From contig JADANN010000336.1 in assembly GCA_018806985.1 (NCBI GenBank), positions 1,550,001 to 1,614,000 on the forward strand: a stretch of 64,000 bases of DNA, given 5' to 3'. The notes below the pieces were generated by a model. It did not search any database and was not told the origin of the DNA. It saw only the letters and a list, made by a program, of their open reading frames with translations. The DNA is from Angiostrongylus vasorum (taxonomy: Eukaryota > Nematoda > Chromadorea > Rhabditida > Metastrongylidae). A program made the position numbers and the translations under genes. Shown here piece by piece: positions 39,301-54,300 of the stretch; positions within the stretch are counted from its first letter, which is position 1, and each line of letters begins with the position of its first letter.

Positions 39301-42300
39301 ACGGATTGGACTGTGATTGGTCATTGTTGTAGTCAATATTAGTATTATATAGTGAACTTAAGACAAGAACCTCGGCGAATTAAATGTTTGACACTAAGGA
39401 ATTGGGCTTTATCAGAACAAATATGTTGCAGACAACTGTACTCGCATGGCACGACATGTTTGGACATGCTATGGAATTTGATCTGGCTGCTTATCATATG
39501 ACAGATGTTCTGGAACCCGTGCTTTGGAGTTACGCTGAGGATTTAGATATGTACTTACCGAAAACAACTTGGTTGAGTTTAAAGGTGAGTAGTTATTGGT
39601 TTTTTATGTGCCCATACCATATTGAAGGCTGCAGTAAAAATTTGCAGCACAAGATTTTGTTTTGGTTCGGGTATGTAATTGACTGATTCTCCAAATTGGG
39701 GCGTTTTGTAAAGCTTGGTGAGCCGTGTCTTCGTTTTTTTCATGTTATCGTGACTAAAAGATCCTTGCTATGTGATATATGAGAGTTCATTCAAAGCTTC
39801 CGGGTTATTAGCGGTTCATCAGAAGAAGAAAGCGAAGTTATGGTTATTTTTCCGGCTTCAGCCGTGTACGGGTGATTTCTGATAGCACCTATAGGTCAAT
39901 AACACGGCTAAGAGAGAGGCGAAACGAAGGAGTCGCATGGTGCGATGGTGAACGCGTTAGTCTCGGAAAGGGTAGTAGCGTGTTCGGTCCCTACCGCAGA
40001 CACAGGCCCGGAGTTTTGCAAATATCTCAGCCCCCATTATGGTTATAAATCTAATGTTCTTCAGCTTTATAACGATTTTTCCGTATTTTTTCCTTCTTGT
40101 TAATCTACAGGGAGGGAGAAGATACCGTGCTTTACTGCTTCACTCTACAGTTGTCATGGGTGCGATGTATTTCTGGGCTCCATTCCCTCAAAAAAGTCTT
40201 CTAATCTGAGAAGGGTTCAATATTCCACCCAGAACCCTTCTAATAGTAAGCTAGTGCCAGGAATTAAGCCCTGTCCCGGTAGCAGAATGAGCATATGACA
40301 ATTCATGATTCGTATGAACAGGCCGTTTAAGTATTGAGATTGGTTTGATTCTCTAATTTGCACTTACTGTTTCAGCCCTTTCGCAAAGTTTGGGGCAGCT
40401 CTGCGTGGAAAGGTGCAGATGGACCTGCTCGGTTCAATTCCAATCCTGTGCATTACATTCGAAACCATGAGGCATGGGTGGAGCAGCTTTCACGAAATTA
40501 TCACGAGTTTGAAATGATGCAAGGACTCATTCTGGCTGGTTGGTCTCGTTATGACCACTTAGCCATCCTTTGTGAATTAGCTCCCATCGCTTTGCCAACA
40601 CTTGCGATGTCCATGGAAACTATACTGGTTCGTACTTTCATCAGTTTTGTTTGTGGTAACTTATTTTCCATTGGGATTTTTTGGAATAGAGGTAACTGAG
40701 TATGATTTAGGAAGGAAGACCACTTCAGGGCAATTACCCACTTTCTAGAAACATACTGCAATGTACTCCTTCAACAACGATGGGTATCACATATGGTTGC
40801 CAATTCCCTGGCTATAAAGTAAGGTGTAGGCTCTAAAGAAGATGACCGTGCGTGGTTAAATTTCTAGTGACTTAAGCAGTTATTTAGGTGTACGAGTTAG
40901 TCAACGAATTTTGGCAGCGGAAAAAGCAGCTACAGCAGTATCGTGAAGATGACTTTGAACTAAACGGGTGGCTGTCTAGGGTAGCTGATGAGTTCATGAG
41001 TAGCAGTCAGTGGTACATTGAAGTAAGTTCGTTTTCATCCGTGCAAGCCCTGTTCAGATGTTACCCGTACCTGGGAGGATGTCACGGTATTATATTTTAT
41101 TCTCAATTAACTGCTGCTTTTTGCAAGAAAATTGAGCCACTACTTGAGTACCATGCAAAGCCAATTCTCCGTCTCGAAAAAGATTTACGGATTGAGCTTT
41201 CACGAATTTATTATCAGGAAACCGTTGATGAGTTCATCTTCACTTATATGACAGATGATATTGAATGGGTACGAAGGAAACTGAACGCAGCTCAAAGAAT
41301 CCTGAAAACAGAACATTTCCCGAAACGCCCATTCGTACGTTTGAAGTCAGCTGATGAACTTTAAGTCTCATTTGCATTTCTCATTGTTCTTCATCGAACT
41401 TCCTTAGTAATTGTTATACTGCTTTTACGGAATACTGTATGTATTTAATACTTATCGATTCGCTTACGAAATGCAGTCAGGTCTGGTCAGTGAATTGATG
41501 TGTAAGTTTGCCTTTCATTAACAGATAATCTCATCATATGTAGTGCTTATTACTTTCCCTTCGGATGGGAGGTGCTTAATCTTAACGACTTATTACTTAA
41601 CGTTATAACTCATCCTAACTAACCGGTGCTGTATTTGTGCTAATGTATAGATATCGATTAGTAGTTCTCTCAGTTTTTGTGCTGTGATAATGCATTCTTG
41701 AAAGTTGCTTATTTTGCTAAGTCGTTTATTTTTGATGTTTTGCAATGTTTTATTGTCACTAGTTGTGCCAAAATAAAACAATATTTCGTCGTCGTGCAAT
41801 TGGTATTTCGAATATTTTAGTACTTTATTTTAACCCTTTTTGCCTACTGCCTACTCTTTTTGATGGCAGGGTATATTGCGAAATATAACTTCAACGAAGC
41901 TGAGATATTTGCAAAACTCTGGACCGCAGGTGCCTATGGTGGGGAACGAACGCGCTATTGTCCTTTCCGGGAGTAACCCGTTCATCACCTAGCTGAGAGA
42001 CAGGCGAAACGAAGGACCCGCATGGTGTGGTGGTGAACGCGTTACTCCCGGAAAGGACATTAGTACTTTATATTGTGTGGAACGTATTTGATATGTTATT
42101 CATTTACGTTAGAGAAGACAATGAAAGGTTTCTTCTGTTTGAGAAGATATATTACTTTTCTATACTGTTCAGAGGGCGCATGTGGCGCAGTAGTGTCAGA
42201 AACCCTGCAATACACATGGGTCCCGCCGCCCTTGGCCCACCAAGCCTTCCATACCTCCGGGGTCGGCAAATTGATACGACTTATCTGTGAGGATAGCAGC

Positions 42301-45300
42301 ACTGACTGAATACATCGGTAGGCCATCGCGAGTCATCGTAAAGGGCAAATATGCATTCAATCACGTCCAGTGATGCCTAATGAAGTCGACTGCATAGCGC
42401 ATCCTAGAGGGATTGATCAACGCCGAATCCTTTGTCATTTATCATTTTAATACCATTCAGAGTTGAACAGTAACAAGCGTATCATCTTTTGGAAACCGGA
42501 CATCATTCAGTGTGAAGAGTTTGCTTGTCTACTTGGTTACAGAGGTGATCGGCCTCCACCAGATGGTAGTCGCGAAGCCTTTAACAGAAACCTCCATCAG
42601 GCTGGGGCATTGTGCTCGTTAAGTAAGTTTTGTTCTGATGATTTAAAGGCATTCGAATTTCGTTACCTACAGGCTATCGTGTGAGCAGCGATGTAAACAC
42701 CATGTACATTCCCAGCGGTTTGAGCTGTTATGATGACTAGAATCTAGTTGGCTATTTCCACTAGTGCAGTTCCTGGTGATGGTGAGGTCGCAGGTTTCTT
42801 GTTCACCAGTTGTTTGTAGTGGTTCCATAAAATTCGCGGTCGGGATTCATACTGGTGGAGCATAGTGAGGTTTCAGAATACTACTTCATGATCATGGTCA
42901 GAAACTCGTATTTGGAATCTGCTCTAATGTTCATGTTCATCTGTCGTGCGAATCCCAGCACTTTTCGCATTCGGTTCGTTTCTCGGCATCGATCACCATG
43001 ACGATGTTCCAGCTTTTTAATTATGGATTTGGCTGCTGCTTTAAGGTTTTCCTTTTCGTTATGAAAGTCGTTGAATGCTGGTTGATTCGATTCACCCTCC
43101 AGTCCTGAGATAGCTAAGTTAGAGCGTTCGTTCTCACTCCGACTGCAGATAGTGAACTTTTTCACAGAAAAGTTCGGTACGATTTCCTCGACTTCAGTGG
43201 GACGGGAGACTTGGTGAGCCCGTAGCGGGGTCGAACTAGCACTGTGCGCATGATGATCGGCATCACCACCACTGTGCTATCCTCCTACGTCTTTACGTTT
43301 TATATGCCACTTCTATGGTATTTCATTAGACATTGCTCAAATGCTCTGCATATATCATCTGCACTCGCATTGATCGTCCAGTGAGTCGAGCGGGCACATG
43401 CAAGTTATCCATTTGTCTCTGTCGCATCCAGGGGTATCGTAATCTGTTCTGTTCATTCTAGGGTTTCGCTGGTCATCATATCTTTGTACTAGGACTTTTA
43501 TAAGCAACACTGACCATTAGATAGTGTTTCTGATATGTTGTTTACACCTAGTCGTTAGCGATTCTTGTTCATCAGTTAGTATGTGCCACCTAACTTTTTG
43601 ATATTCTGGCGTGTGTTGCGTGGTTTTTCGATCTTTGTTCGTTGATCCAGATCCAGTCGCTTCTCATACTTGCGTGATCTGGGATCGTTCCGACATCATC
43701 CGTTCGATAGCGCGGAGTAATCATTCACCCTTGTTTCAGCAGCGTCCAGACTTACGACGTGTACGTTAAGAAAGTGAGAATTGCAGAGTCAAAAAGGCGG
43801 CACCGAGCGGAGGGCTTTTTGTCGTTGTGACCATATCCTCGAAGTTTTTTGAAAGCTCCTTAGCCAGTCGCTTCCTCCAGTTATGCTCTGGAGTTAAGTC
43901 GTTTACCATGTTGATTTCTCCACTCCGATGTACAGAGCTGTAGCATCTGATGAAATTCGCTTCGCTGATGGTGATTGAGGCATCAGAATCAAATCTGTTT
44001 CGCATGAATTTTATTTTCGTGAGATTTGTCATGAGTGTTCTTAACTCACGAAAGCTCTTTGAATAATGAGTAAGGTCGCACTAGCTGTCCGGAGCTCCCG
44101 TGACCACTGTTTTAGCTGAGTGAATGGTTTTTTCTAAGTCGACAAAAGTGAGATAAAGCAGCCTTTTATCACAGTGATATGGTCTTGTGGCATGGAATAT
44201 TTTTTCAAAACATGCTTGCTCATGTGGCTGCCCTTCTTTTTTGTGTTATATCATTAATCTCATTGAAAATGACTCGAGTGAAGAGTCTGTAGACGGCAGA
44301 TTGAGCGATTGTTGTCAACATCATGTGGGTTTCGTTTCGTGCCTTGTGACAGGTATGAACAACCGAGACAGTGTGTTAATGAGAACTGGCAGGTTCTTTA
44401 GATGTTCTGGTCTTTACAGTACTTTGCGGACAGGAGAGCATATCAGACGTCGGAAGGGAAAACCGATGGTATATAGATGGAAATAACCATCTTTTTTGTC
44501 ATGTGGAGGCAGGTCATGGCATCTGTTAAGATCAGGGTAGTAGTCAGTTATTTTCTCTTTTGGCTTTCTGAAAGGTGCAGCTGTTCCGTCTGGTTGTTCG
44601 AGATCATCGTTGTCTTATAACTGGCGATGTTTAGGTGGACGCATCGAATACTTTTATCCAGCTCTGCAGGGTTCAGCTATTTGTGCTGCTTTTCTCTCCA
44701 TACGATCTTCTACTGCCCTTCTACAAAGATTTGCAAATCCGGAAGTGAGTCAGCGACTCCATTACGTATTAGTTCAAATGTTCCCATAGACAGACGTCTC
44801 TTGGTCAGTTTCGAACTCTTGGCTTTCAACATATATTCTTTCTTTGATAAAGCTTACTAACACTTTGACGTCTTTGTCTTCATCAGAGAGGATGATCCGA
44901 GTCAATGGTCCAAAGGTGTTCGTCTTCTCGATGTGGCGTCTTCATCTTCGTATCGAATCGGATCTTCCTCAGTAGAACACCCTCGAATGAGGCATGCACA
45001 CCCGACGAAGCTCTTCTATAGAGGATGCTAGTGTTGACAGTAGTGGTAGTTCGGCGATAACGACTTGTTTTTTTCTGGACATTCCATCCTGCAGAAGTCG
45101 GTACCATTATCAGCTAGGCATGATGGAAGACGAAGACGTCGAAACGTTAGCCTAATAAAGTTGTTCATCAACCTCGTGTAAGCTTATCAAAGAAAGAATA
45201 CATATTGAATAGTCATACCGAGGTTAAAGAAAGTCGGTCTTGAAATCTTGGCTTACTTATCATTGACATGATGTTACGTAAGCCAGTCGTATCCTCCACT

Positions 45301-48300
45301 GTTGTCGATACCGGCCCCTTCCAATAAACCGATTCGTGATCCGAACAATTCCTAAACTTTGATGGTTTGAAACTTCACTTCTTGGAGTTTGTGACTTTCG
45401 CTTCTTTCATCAAGAAAAAAAACGTCTTGAGCGAATCAAGTAGTGATCCAACTTCGCAGAAAATTTTTGCTACAGCAGTTAGGCAAATCTTCGATTTGCT
45501 TTGATGTGATCTGTTTCCCTATGATATGTTACGTTGCCACACTCTTACGTCTGTCGTTGAGAGGAGGGTTTGGAGTTGTCAGAGTTAGTTGCCGGCCAAG
45601 CCATAAGGTCGGGTAACAGCTCAACCAATTTATACCATTCTAATTCTTGGGTCCTGATGTGAGTTCTTTAGGTGCTCTCCAGGATCAACTGTTAGCGTTG
45701 ATGTTGCCAGTGGTGACTTTACAAAAAGTGTCTTCACCTTATCAGTAGACTTTGATTGTTGAACACTTCGTTCATATGAAATATTTTCGTGACAGCCTCG
45801 TACTTGATTACGGTAACTCATGAGTCTACAATTCTCTCTAGTTTAATGAATCTACCTTGTTATGTTGCACTTGTCTATTGATGATGGAACTGTACATATT
45901 GTGTACGCACTTCTTGGTCTTGTTATTTTTATCACTATCGTGTTAGTATCGCTTATAAAGGGTTAAGTACCCAGGTTTGGGTTTGCGAAGTACTGTACTT
46001 ACAAAAATTTCCATATGGCAGGCCAGAAGGAAGGCAACAACTACACGAACTAACTAACCCACTTTGACATTCTTTTTCCCGCCAATGCTCCAACATAGAA
46101 CTACTATTAAGATTAGATTCACGCATTTTATATGGATTGGATGAGATACCAGAGAAAAGATTATACCATCTACAAGGTCATCGTTCACCACTGACGATTT
46201 CAACTCGACTGCCTTCAGCACAATATTTGACAAATTTACATTGTGACCGACGGATTGGAATGGAACGGACAGGGTGAGCTGCTATTTGAGTTCATAGTGA
46301 AGACGAATAACATTTGTTCGTATGTCTATTTATATGATCTTATAAACTGATCTTCTTTAGCTGATGCGAGGTTGGTATAGGTCTTCGTTGTCGTTGTCTG
46401 TGTTGTTGGTGTCGCTGGTCGATAGCTGACGTTTCGGCGATTTCGCCTTCCTCAGAGCCTGGACATATTTTATATTAAAATACTTCAATTATTCGGTGGA
46501 AAAAAAGGCTAAAGTATTATTGAAAATCAAACTTTTAAATAGACGCCATATTGAACAGAAAGGCTACTCACCGTGATGCTATGAGTGGCAATGGCCCACG
46601 CGTTGTTAACGTGGGGTCGTGAGCAAGACACACCCAAGGGTCAAAATATCATTTTGAAATAGGGCGCCAGGTCACGTGTGATAGTGAGGCATTCGTCTTT
46701 CCGCTTTATCTTTGGATTTTTGAACTTTATCCAAAACGCCTCAAGAGTTTTGCGCGTTGATGTTTTCGACTCCTGCGCTAGGATCCGCACAGCCACTTCA
46801 AAATCATCGCCATTGTGCTTTTGTGCCCTATGCGTACCTAGAGGAGTGTTTTGACGAATTTTAACTTTCCCATCCAGATGTTCTTCCATGCGCTCACAAA
46901 GTGGTCTACCCGTCTCCTCAATAATTCCTCGCAGCATGCGTTACATGATATCAAGTATATTATACCTGAACTCATGCGATCCCCCGTCTCTCCCGTTAGG
47001 ACAGATCATACAGTTTTCTGAGCTGCACAGACGATCATAGAGACGGTTGCGAACTAACTGACGGCGTAGGGTATTGGGTGGGATGTCAATAATCGTTATA
47101 TAATTTTCAAGACAACTTTTTTCTTAAACATCTCTTAATGGCGTAACTTATTTCATTTGATATGAAGGGTATCTTAAAAGGGATCTTACTTACGTCCGAA
47201 ACATTATTTTGGGGGAACTGCCCTACGCTTTTGTCTAAACCGAGTGGCTTCTACTTCGTAGCCATTGGAAATGGCAATTTTTCGAGCGAGATTTAGCGAT
47301 TCCTTTCCTTTCCTCTTCTCCTGTGCACACATTTTGAGCCGTACGGTACATCTTTTTTTGATAAGAGCTTTTTCCATGTGTGAAGGATGAGAGGAGAGGT
47401 AGTGAACTAGTATGTTCTTACTACTTGGCTTACGATACCATTTTGTTATAAAGCCACTTTCTGAGATATTTGGATGTCTAGGTTTAACAGTTTTGATAAC
47501 AGCCAGTTCCGCTTCGTTTTCTCGCGTAAAATTTTTTTATCCTCTGACTGTTATTTAACAATAACAATAACATTAACATTAACAAGGTTTTTCGCAAAGA
47601 ACTCTGACCATAGGTTCAATGATGCTGAAATATTTGTAAACTCCACCCCGCAGGTGTCTGCGGTGGGGAACGAACGCGCTATTGCCCTTTCCGGGGAATA
47701 ACGCGTTCAGCACCACACCATGCGGGTCCTTCGCTTCGCCTGTCTCTCATCTAGTTCTATCCATCACAGATACATACGGTCCGGAGTTTTGCAAATGTCT
47801 CAGCATCATTGTGGTTGTTTCACAAATAATACCCTGCCGTGAAAACGAGTAAAAGGCAGTAAATAAAAAGTGAACGAAATGTTTACATTCCCGCAAAGGA
47901 AAATGCAAAAGAATATTCACGTATAAAAGGTTGAAACTTTTTTATAAGTGTTCAACAACAGTTGTTAGCTTGAGTGTCGTCCAAGCCAAGAAATCTACAT
48001 CGAGGATTCTTCACTCATCATTCGAGAATTTATACTGTGCTGACGGAATGCTTAATTAGAGAAAACATCCAGTTTTCATACGATTTTGAGTATCTTTTTG
48101 TTGTCTCGGAATTTGACGTGACATTCCAATGTGGATCTCAGCAACTTCGTCGAGGTTTGCGAAGAGCAGTTGCGCTACATCCGGCGACATCACGTTATTC
48201 CACGACACAGGCTTATGGAATACTCCAGAAAAATCTCGTACATGTGTACGCTCTGTATGGAATACTTCTGAAAAAACCATAAAAAGAGTCGTATTGTCAT

Positions 48301-51300
48301 TGCATTATTAAAAATATACATGAAATCAAACCCACGGTTGCGACCGCTACAGTATGCCACGATAGGCGTGTATCAGTACTATCAGTACACTCCAGTACGT
48401 GTGTATCAAAAGCAATCGTTGTTTTACTTTACATGCTGACTTTCGGTTGTTCGAGCTATGCATTTGTATAGTCACAATATGGAAATTACCTTTAACAGCT
48501 TCTTGCCGGTTTTTTTTCTTTCGGTTTCAAATGCTGCACCACATCCAATCCGACCAGCTGATCCAGCGGAGGTGCTTCGGTTTCCATTTCGAGATCGCTG
48601 TCGTTTTCCGAAACTCCAGTACCTTCCATTTCTAGCACCACCGTCTTTGCCTTAAGTTCATTTTTTATCCTGTTGAAAGTAATTATTTTAGTTTCGGAAG
48701 TGTCATGTTACTATTGAAGTATTATTGCTAACGAATTATTATTAGTCCTACTAAAGTACAATTATTAGATTTTTAGTAAGCATTAATAAAGTCTCATTAT
48801 TTCTATGTTTGATTATGGAGCTGTTTGGCCAGTTAGATAGAAGTCAACCTTACCTTTGCAGACTCTCCCAGAACGAGATATTCGCAGCCACACTGGCTTC
48901 ATCGTGACGAAGAATAAAGTAACACCTCGTGTTTGATCCACGAGAATATAAGGCATTATTATAGTTTTTTTTCCAAAAACTTCTTCTTCTTCAACGTCCC
49001 AGAGCGGTCGTTCATTCTCCATTCTTACTTTTTGCTTCTGATTTCGGTTTTTAACATCGTCTCCGAATCAACCAGTAAGAAGACGGAGAGAACGAATCGT
49101 TGCCGAAATGATACTTCTCTCGGATTCACATCGCGGTAACCAAATCTCAAGTTAGGCAAGGCGTCAATGGAACTGGATCTGACGAACGCACGGAGAAAAG
49201 GGCCATAGAGATTGCTTCTTACCTTGCACATATAGTGATGGAACACTCTTCACAGACGCCGATTTTTTACGCCATTCTTGAAGCCGTACATCGCATTTCA
49301 CATTTCATGTGATCGCACTGCAAGAAACGAAAATCAAGAAGACCTACATACGCCAACTAAACAACGGGACCTGTGTCTTCCACGCAGGAAAGGTCGTGTC
49401 ACCAAATGTCGGTGGTGTGGGCTCGTTCGCCCACCATTCCATTGCCTATCTCGTCGACTCGTACCGAGATCCTCTCCCCCTCGCATTGCCGTCCTCCGTC
49501 TTCAACTGACCTGTTATACGATGACCATAATCGCTAATTGCTTCTCATCGACCGATGAAGCTGATGAGTTCGAATTAGATTCGCTGTACTATCAGTTAGA
49601 GGAAGTTATCCGCAATGATCAAGCGTGTTATAGATTTGTTGTCGGAAACGTCAAATAGGGAAAGTCCAACGAGAGCGAATACGGGATCGGAAATTTTGGA
49701 TTAGGAGAACGATACGAGAATGGAAACCGCCTCGCACTTCTTTCTGCAGCACATCTCTTCCACGTAAACTCCATTTTCCAGAAAAAAGAAGGTCATCGCT
49801 GTCATGGTACTCTCCCTAGCGGTACAACTCTTGCGGAGACCGATCACGTTCTGACAAACAGAAGACCCTGCCCATTTTACACGTGGGTGGTCCCATCACA
49901 ATTTACTGGTTCCGACGATCGCCTTCTTCGCGCGTAGGTTGAATTCAGCCATGAGCTGGAAAAGAATTCATGTCAACGACCATGGGGAAAAGGGCTAGCT
50001 GCATACGACGAAAACATTTAAGACGGAACTCTTTTCAAACATTTTTGGAAAATGAAGGACGACGTGAATTAAGAGCTTCTTTTCGAACGACTTAGAAGTT
50101 GTATCGAATTCGGATCAGCTCCCCGAAAAAGAAAATCGGATCGTATTTAAATTACCACTAAGACGTTGCTTGAGACGAGAAGAAACCTCAATATTTATCC
50201 CACTGCAACACGCTTAACAGAGCCACTAATAAATGGCAGTTGTAGAAGACCTTCGCAACAGGATCTACATTGATACAGCTGGGAGCAACTGTCAGAAGCA
50301 GCGAAGGTAGAACCAGACTGAAAAAAGTATTATGTTCTGCTGCCTGTCCTAATGAGTAAGGACTAAATCATTAAAAGTTTTCGCTTCGACATCGGGTTGA
50401 TAATAAAAAGGTTTTCCACGAATTTTTTCGCTTTCCACAGTCTACGCCCGAGCTCTAAAATTCCCTCTGGACCAAGACCACCTGGTATTCTTCCTTCCTA
50501 GATTCAAGTTACGATAGAAATCATGGAAAAAGGTGGAGCTGTAGGACACGATAATATCATCACCAGATTTATTGGAGCTGAAACGCACAATCTACCTGTA
50601 TTTCTCGCAATCCATTGGACATCTTACGTTTAAAAGTGAAAAAATCCGTGACCAAAGGTGGAATTCACGTACTGCCATGTTCAACAAAGGTGACGAAGGG
50701 ATGTTGGCAAGTACCGTCCAGTATTCTTGTTGAGTGTACTCTACAAGCTGCTCACGGAGATTACTCTTTTTGCTCATATTGAAGAGAATGGAAAAGACTC
50801 AACCAGTTGAACAAGCAGGGATTTCGACAACGATTTTGTTGTATGGTTTCCACTTGCGAACTCAATGCAAGGACACAGAATTTTATCAGGAATACCACCT
50901 GCTCTTTGTCCTGACTTTCATTGACTATGAAAAAAGCACTTCAAAGGGTAAAAACATTTGCAAGACTATCAGCGCTCGTCCAGCAAGGAGTGGTCTCTTC
51001 ATATATATGAAAACTAGGTGATCATTATTGGAACTGCAGCCACAAAAATACAGCTCTTCTATGCATCTCTTATCATAAGCATAGAAAAAGTTGTTCGACT
51101 AGACGATACAGTATCACCATAACTGTCTACTGCTGCACTGCAATAGATAATGAAGTCACTTGGTCAGTGTGTTGATGGAAACTTCCTATCAAATCTTCGT
51201 TTTGCTGACGACATCGTTACCTTAAGAAGCACCAGTGAATCACAGACGTCAATCATTGAATTGAACGAAGTGTGGAAAAGTACCGGCCTAGGCAGAAATC

Positions 51301-54300
51301 GGAAGAAGATCCAGTTCATAAAATACCCATGGTGCGAAGGCGATTAGATCAAACTGGATGGTTCTCCGATTACAAAGACCATCCAGTGCATGTGCCTTAG
51401 GCGCTCAATAAACATGGAAAACAAAATAAGACAGGAGCTGACAGAAATCTTTCAATCTCTCTCATTTTCGATATCGAGGAACACACATCGATAGCTAAAT
51501 ATAGAAGGGCCTGCCATAATATAAGAGGAACAGACAACAGATAGACGAAAAGATTTGTGAATAGGACTCCATGAGGATACAGGGGTCCTCTAGCACTGCC
51601 ATTAACATGTTGGGCGGGCGTGTTCGTAAGCATAGTTAATCATATTTATTTATACGATCCTATAAACTGACCTTGTTGAGCTGATGCGAGGTTGGTGTAG
51701 AGTTCTCACTGTCGTTGTTGTTGTCGTTGTCCTTGTTGTTGGTGTTGTTGGTCGATGGCTGACGTCTCGGTGATTTCGCCCTCCTCAAAGCGGTGCTTTT
51801 ACGAGTGGGACCGGTCCCAGAGAACAGGAAAAGTTGTAAAGGACAAAGTGGTGAGGATTCAAAGAAAGGAGTATTGAATTTTTTTCGCGCTTGTGTCATA
51901 AAAGTACTTGCCTTGGTGGATCGCATACCAAATGGACCATTCTCGGCTCTGAAGAAGGTGAGACCACCGAAACGGCGCCAGTGTTGAATAAGTGTTTTTA
52001 GTGACAAACGCCGTTAATGCAGTAATAAAACAGTGACTGCACAGAGATCTTTGATGAACTGTTTTAAAACAGCAATTTTCTTTCCGAACTTCTGGACAGC
52101 AGTCCTACAACCAGTCGAGACCATTTCAAAATTTTATCCAGGACGTAAAAGTATTGGAGACATACGGCACGCGTTTAAAACATTTTCGCTTTAATCCGTT
52201 CTTTTGAATTGCCTTTTAATGAAGTGATGTGAGGCTTTTATCAAAACCTGGTAAACATTTATTCGGACTTCAGAACCTTTTCCTTTTACCCTCTTTTTAG
52301 GACCCAAATCGGCTCACAAAGATTGTGTTCGTCAGAGCACAGCGTTTTTATGGTATCAAACAGCTCCAAAATCATTGAAAATAATGAGGAAAGAGGTAGA
52401 AACTTCGCCCTGCACTCATCTCCTCGACGCCAATGTTTACTTTTCTTAATTTATGCCAAAGAAATATGGGCGCTTCATATACAGGTATAAGTATAGGGGC
52501 GCGTGTGGTGCTGTGGCTCGAGGCGCCACTGCGATACACACGTGGAATCGATCCCCGCGCCCATGGCCCACCCGCTTTCCATTCCTCCGGGGTCGGCAAA
52601 TTGCTACCAGACTTGTCTGGGAGGTTAGCATCACTGGCTCGATACATCGGTAGGCCACTGCGAGTCATTGTAAAGGCCAGACATGCATTCAACCACCTCC
52701 AAACGATGCTTAATGAAGTCGAATACATGACGCATCTTTCAGAGATTGATCAACGCCGAGAGCTTTATCCTTTATCCTTTACTAAGAAGTAGAGGAATGC
52801 TCCAAATTTTACATAATAATCAGGTGGTGTTGGAAGAAATTGCATCATAAATTAGTAAAAATCAGGGGGCTAAACGTGGAAATTAAGCTTACACTTAGTA
52901 ACTTTTATTGTAATGTAGACTGCTTTAGTACAACAATTTCTATGAATTTGATTCTTGTTAAAATCCTCGTAGTAAGAAAAATGTTAACGACAGCTACAAC
53001 ACATCAAAAAAAATTACGCCTGAAATGATCTCGCTTAAGCATTCATTCAAAACCAGTGAAACTGATCAGGTGCAGCTTCTTCCTCGAATGAGCAAAACAA
53101 CAGATTAGTCTGTTGAGTTAGCAATTCACATTGTCATCATTCTCCTATTATTCTCCTCTCTGTTCTATTCCTCCCCCATCTATCAGCCTCAGTATTGATC
53201 AATACCGATTACTTTTATTTAAAAAATAAAGATGTACGGCTTGTCGATTGCGTAACTAATGACGCTGTTATAACAGTGTCTTAGTTGTTCAGTCTTCAGG
53301 TGGTATGGAAAATATCTTGCACAAATTAGAGGGTTGGCCATGGGACAGCGTTTAGCACCAAGCCTTGCCGTCGCTTCCATGGCTAAGCTGGAAGTTCCAG
53401 TTCTCGATCGCCGACCCATACTCTACAGTCGATACATAGACAACTGCTTCATCGCCTGCTGCACACAACAACAGATGGATGAGTGCTTTGAATTGTTAAA
53501 CCGACAGTAAGAGTATATAAACTTTACACAAGAAATATAAAAGGGAAAAAAACAACCGAGAGTTGGCTTCCATTCTCGAACATCCAAATAAAGTCCTCAG
53601 AAGGTGGCTATATAAAAAAAAATGGTATCGTAAGCCGAGTAGTAAGAACATACTAGTTCACTACCTCTCCTCTCATCCTTCACATATGGAAAAAGCACTT
53701 ATCAAAAACATGTACCGTACCGCTCAAAATGTGTGCACAGGAGTAGAGGAAAGGAAGGAATCGCAAAACCTGGCACGAAAAATTGCCATTTCCAATGGCT
53801 ACGAAGTAGAAGCCACTCGGTTTAGACAAAAGCGTAGGGCAGTTCCCCAAAATAATGTTCCGGACGTAAGTAAGATCCCTTTTAAGCTACCCTTCATATC
53901 AAATGAAATAAGTTACGCCATTAAGAGATGCTTAAGAAAAAAGTTGTCTTGAAAATTATATAACGATTATTGACATCCTACCCAATACCCTACGCCGTCA
54001 GTTAGTTCGCAACCGTCTCTATGATCGTCTGTGCAGCTCAGAAAACTGTATGATCTGTCCTAACGGGAGAGACGGGGATCGCATGAGTCCAGGTATAATA
54101 TACTTGATCTCATGTAACGCATGCAGTGAGGAATATATTGGGGAAACGGGTAGACCACTTTGTGGTCCGCATGAAAGAACATCTAGATGGGAAAGTTAAA
54201 ATTCGTCAAGACACTCCTCTAGGTACGCATAGGGCACAAAAGCACAACGGCAATGATTTTGAAGTGGCTGTGCGGATCCTAGCGCAGGAGTCGAAAACAT

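Noticed and set aside
41353..41361. C-terminal ADEL as an ER-retrieval signal in the hexosaminidase
   Set aside because: The first residue is not K, H or R, and the signal-anchor implies a membrane protein; kept only as a remark.
51150..51347. Possible host gene with an FADD motif
   Set aside because: It is the RT catalytic region of the RTE relic, collinear with its endonuclease.
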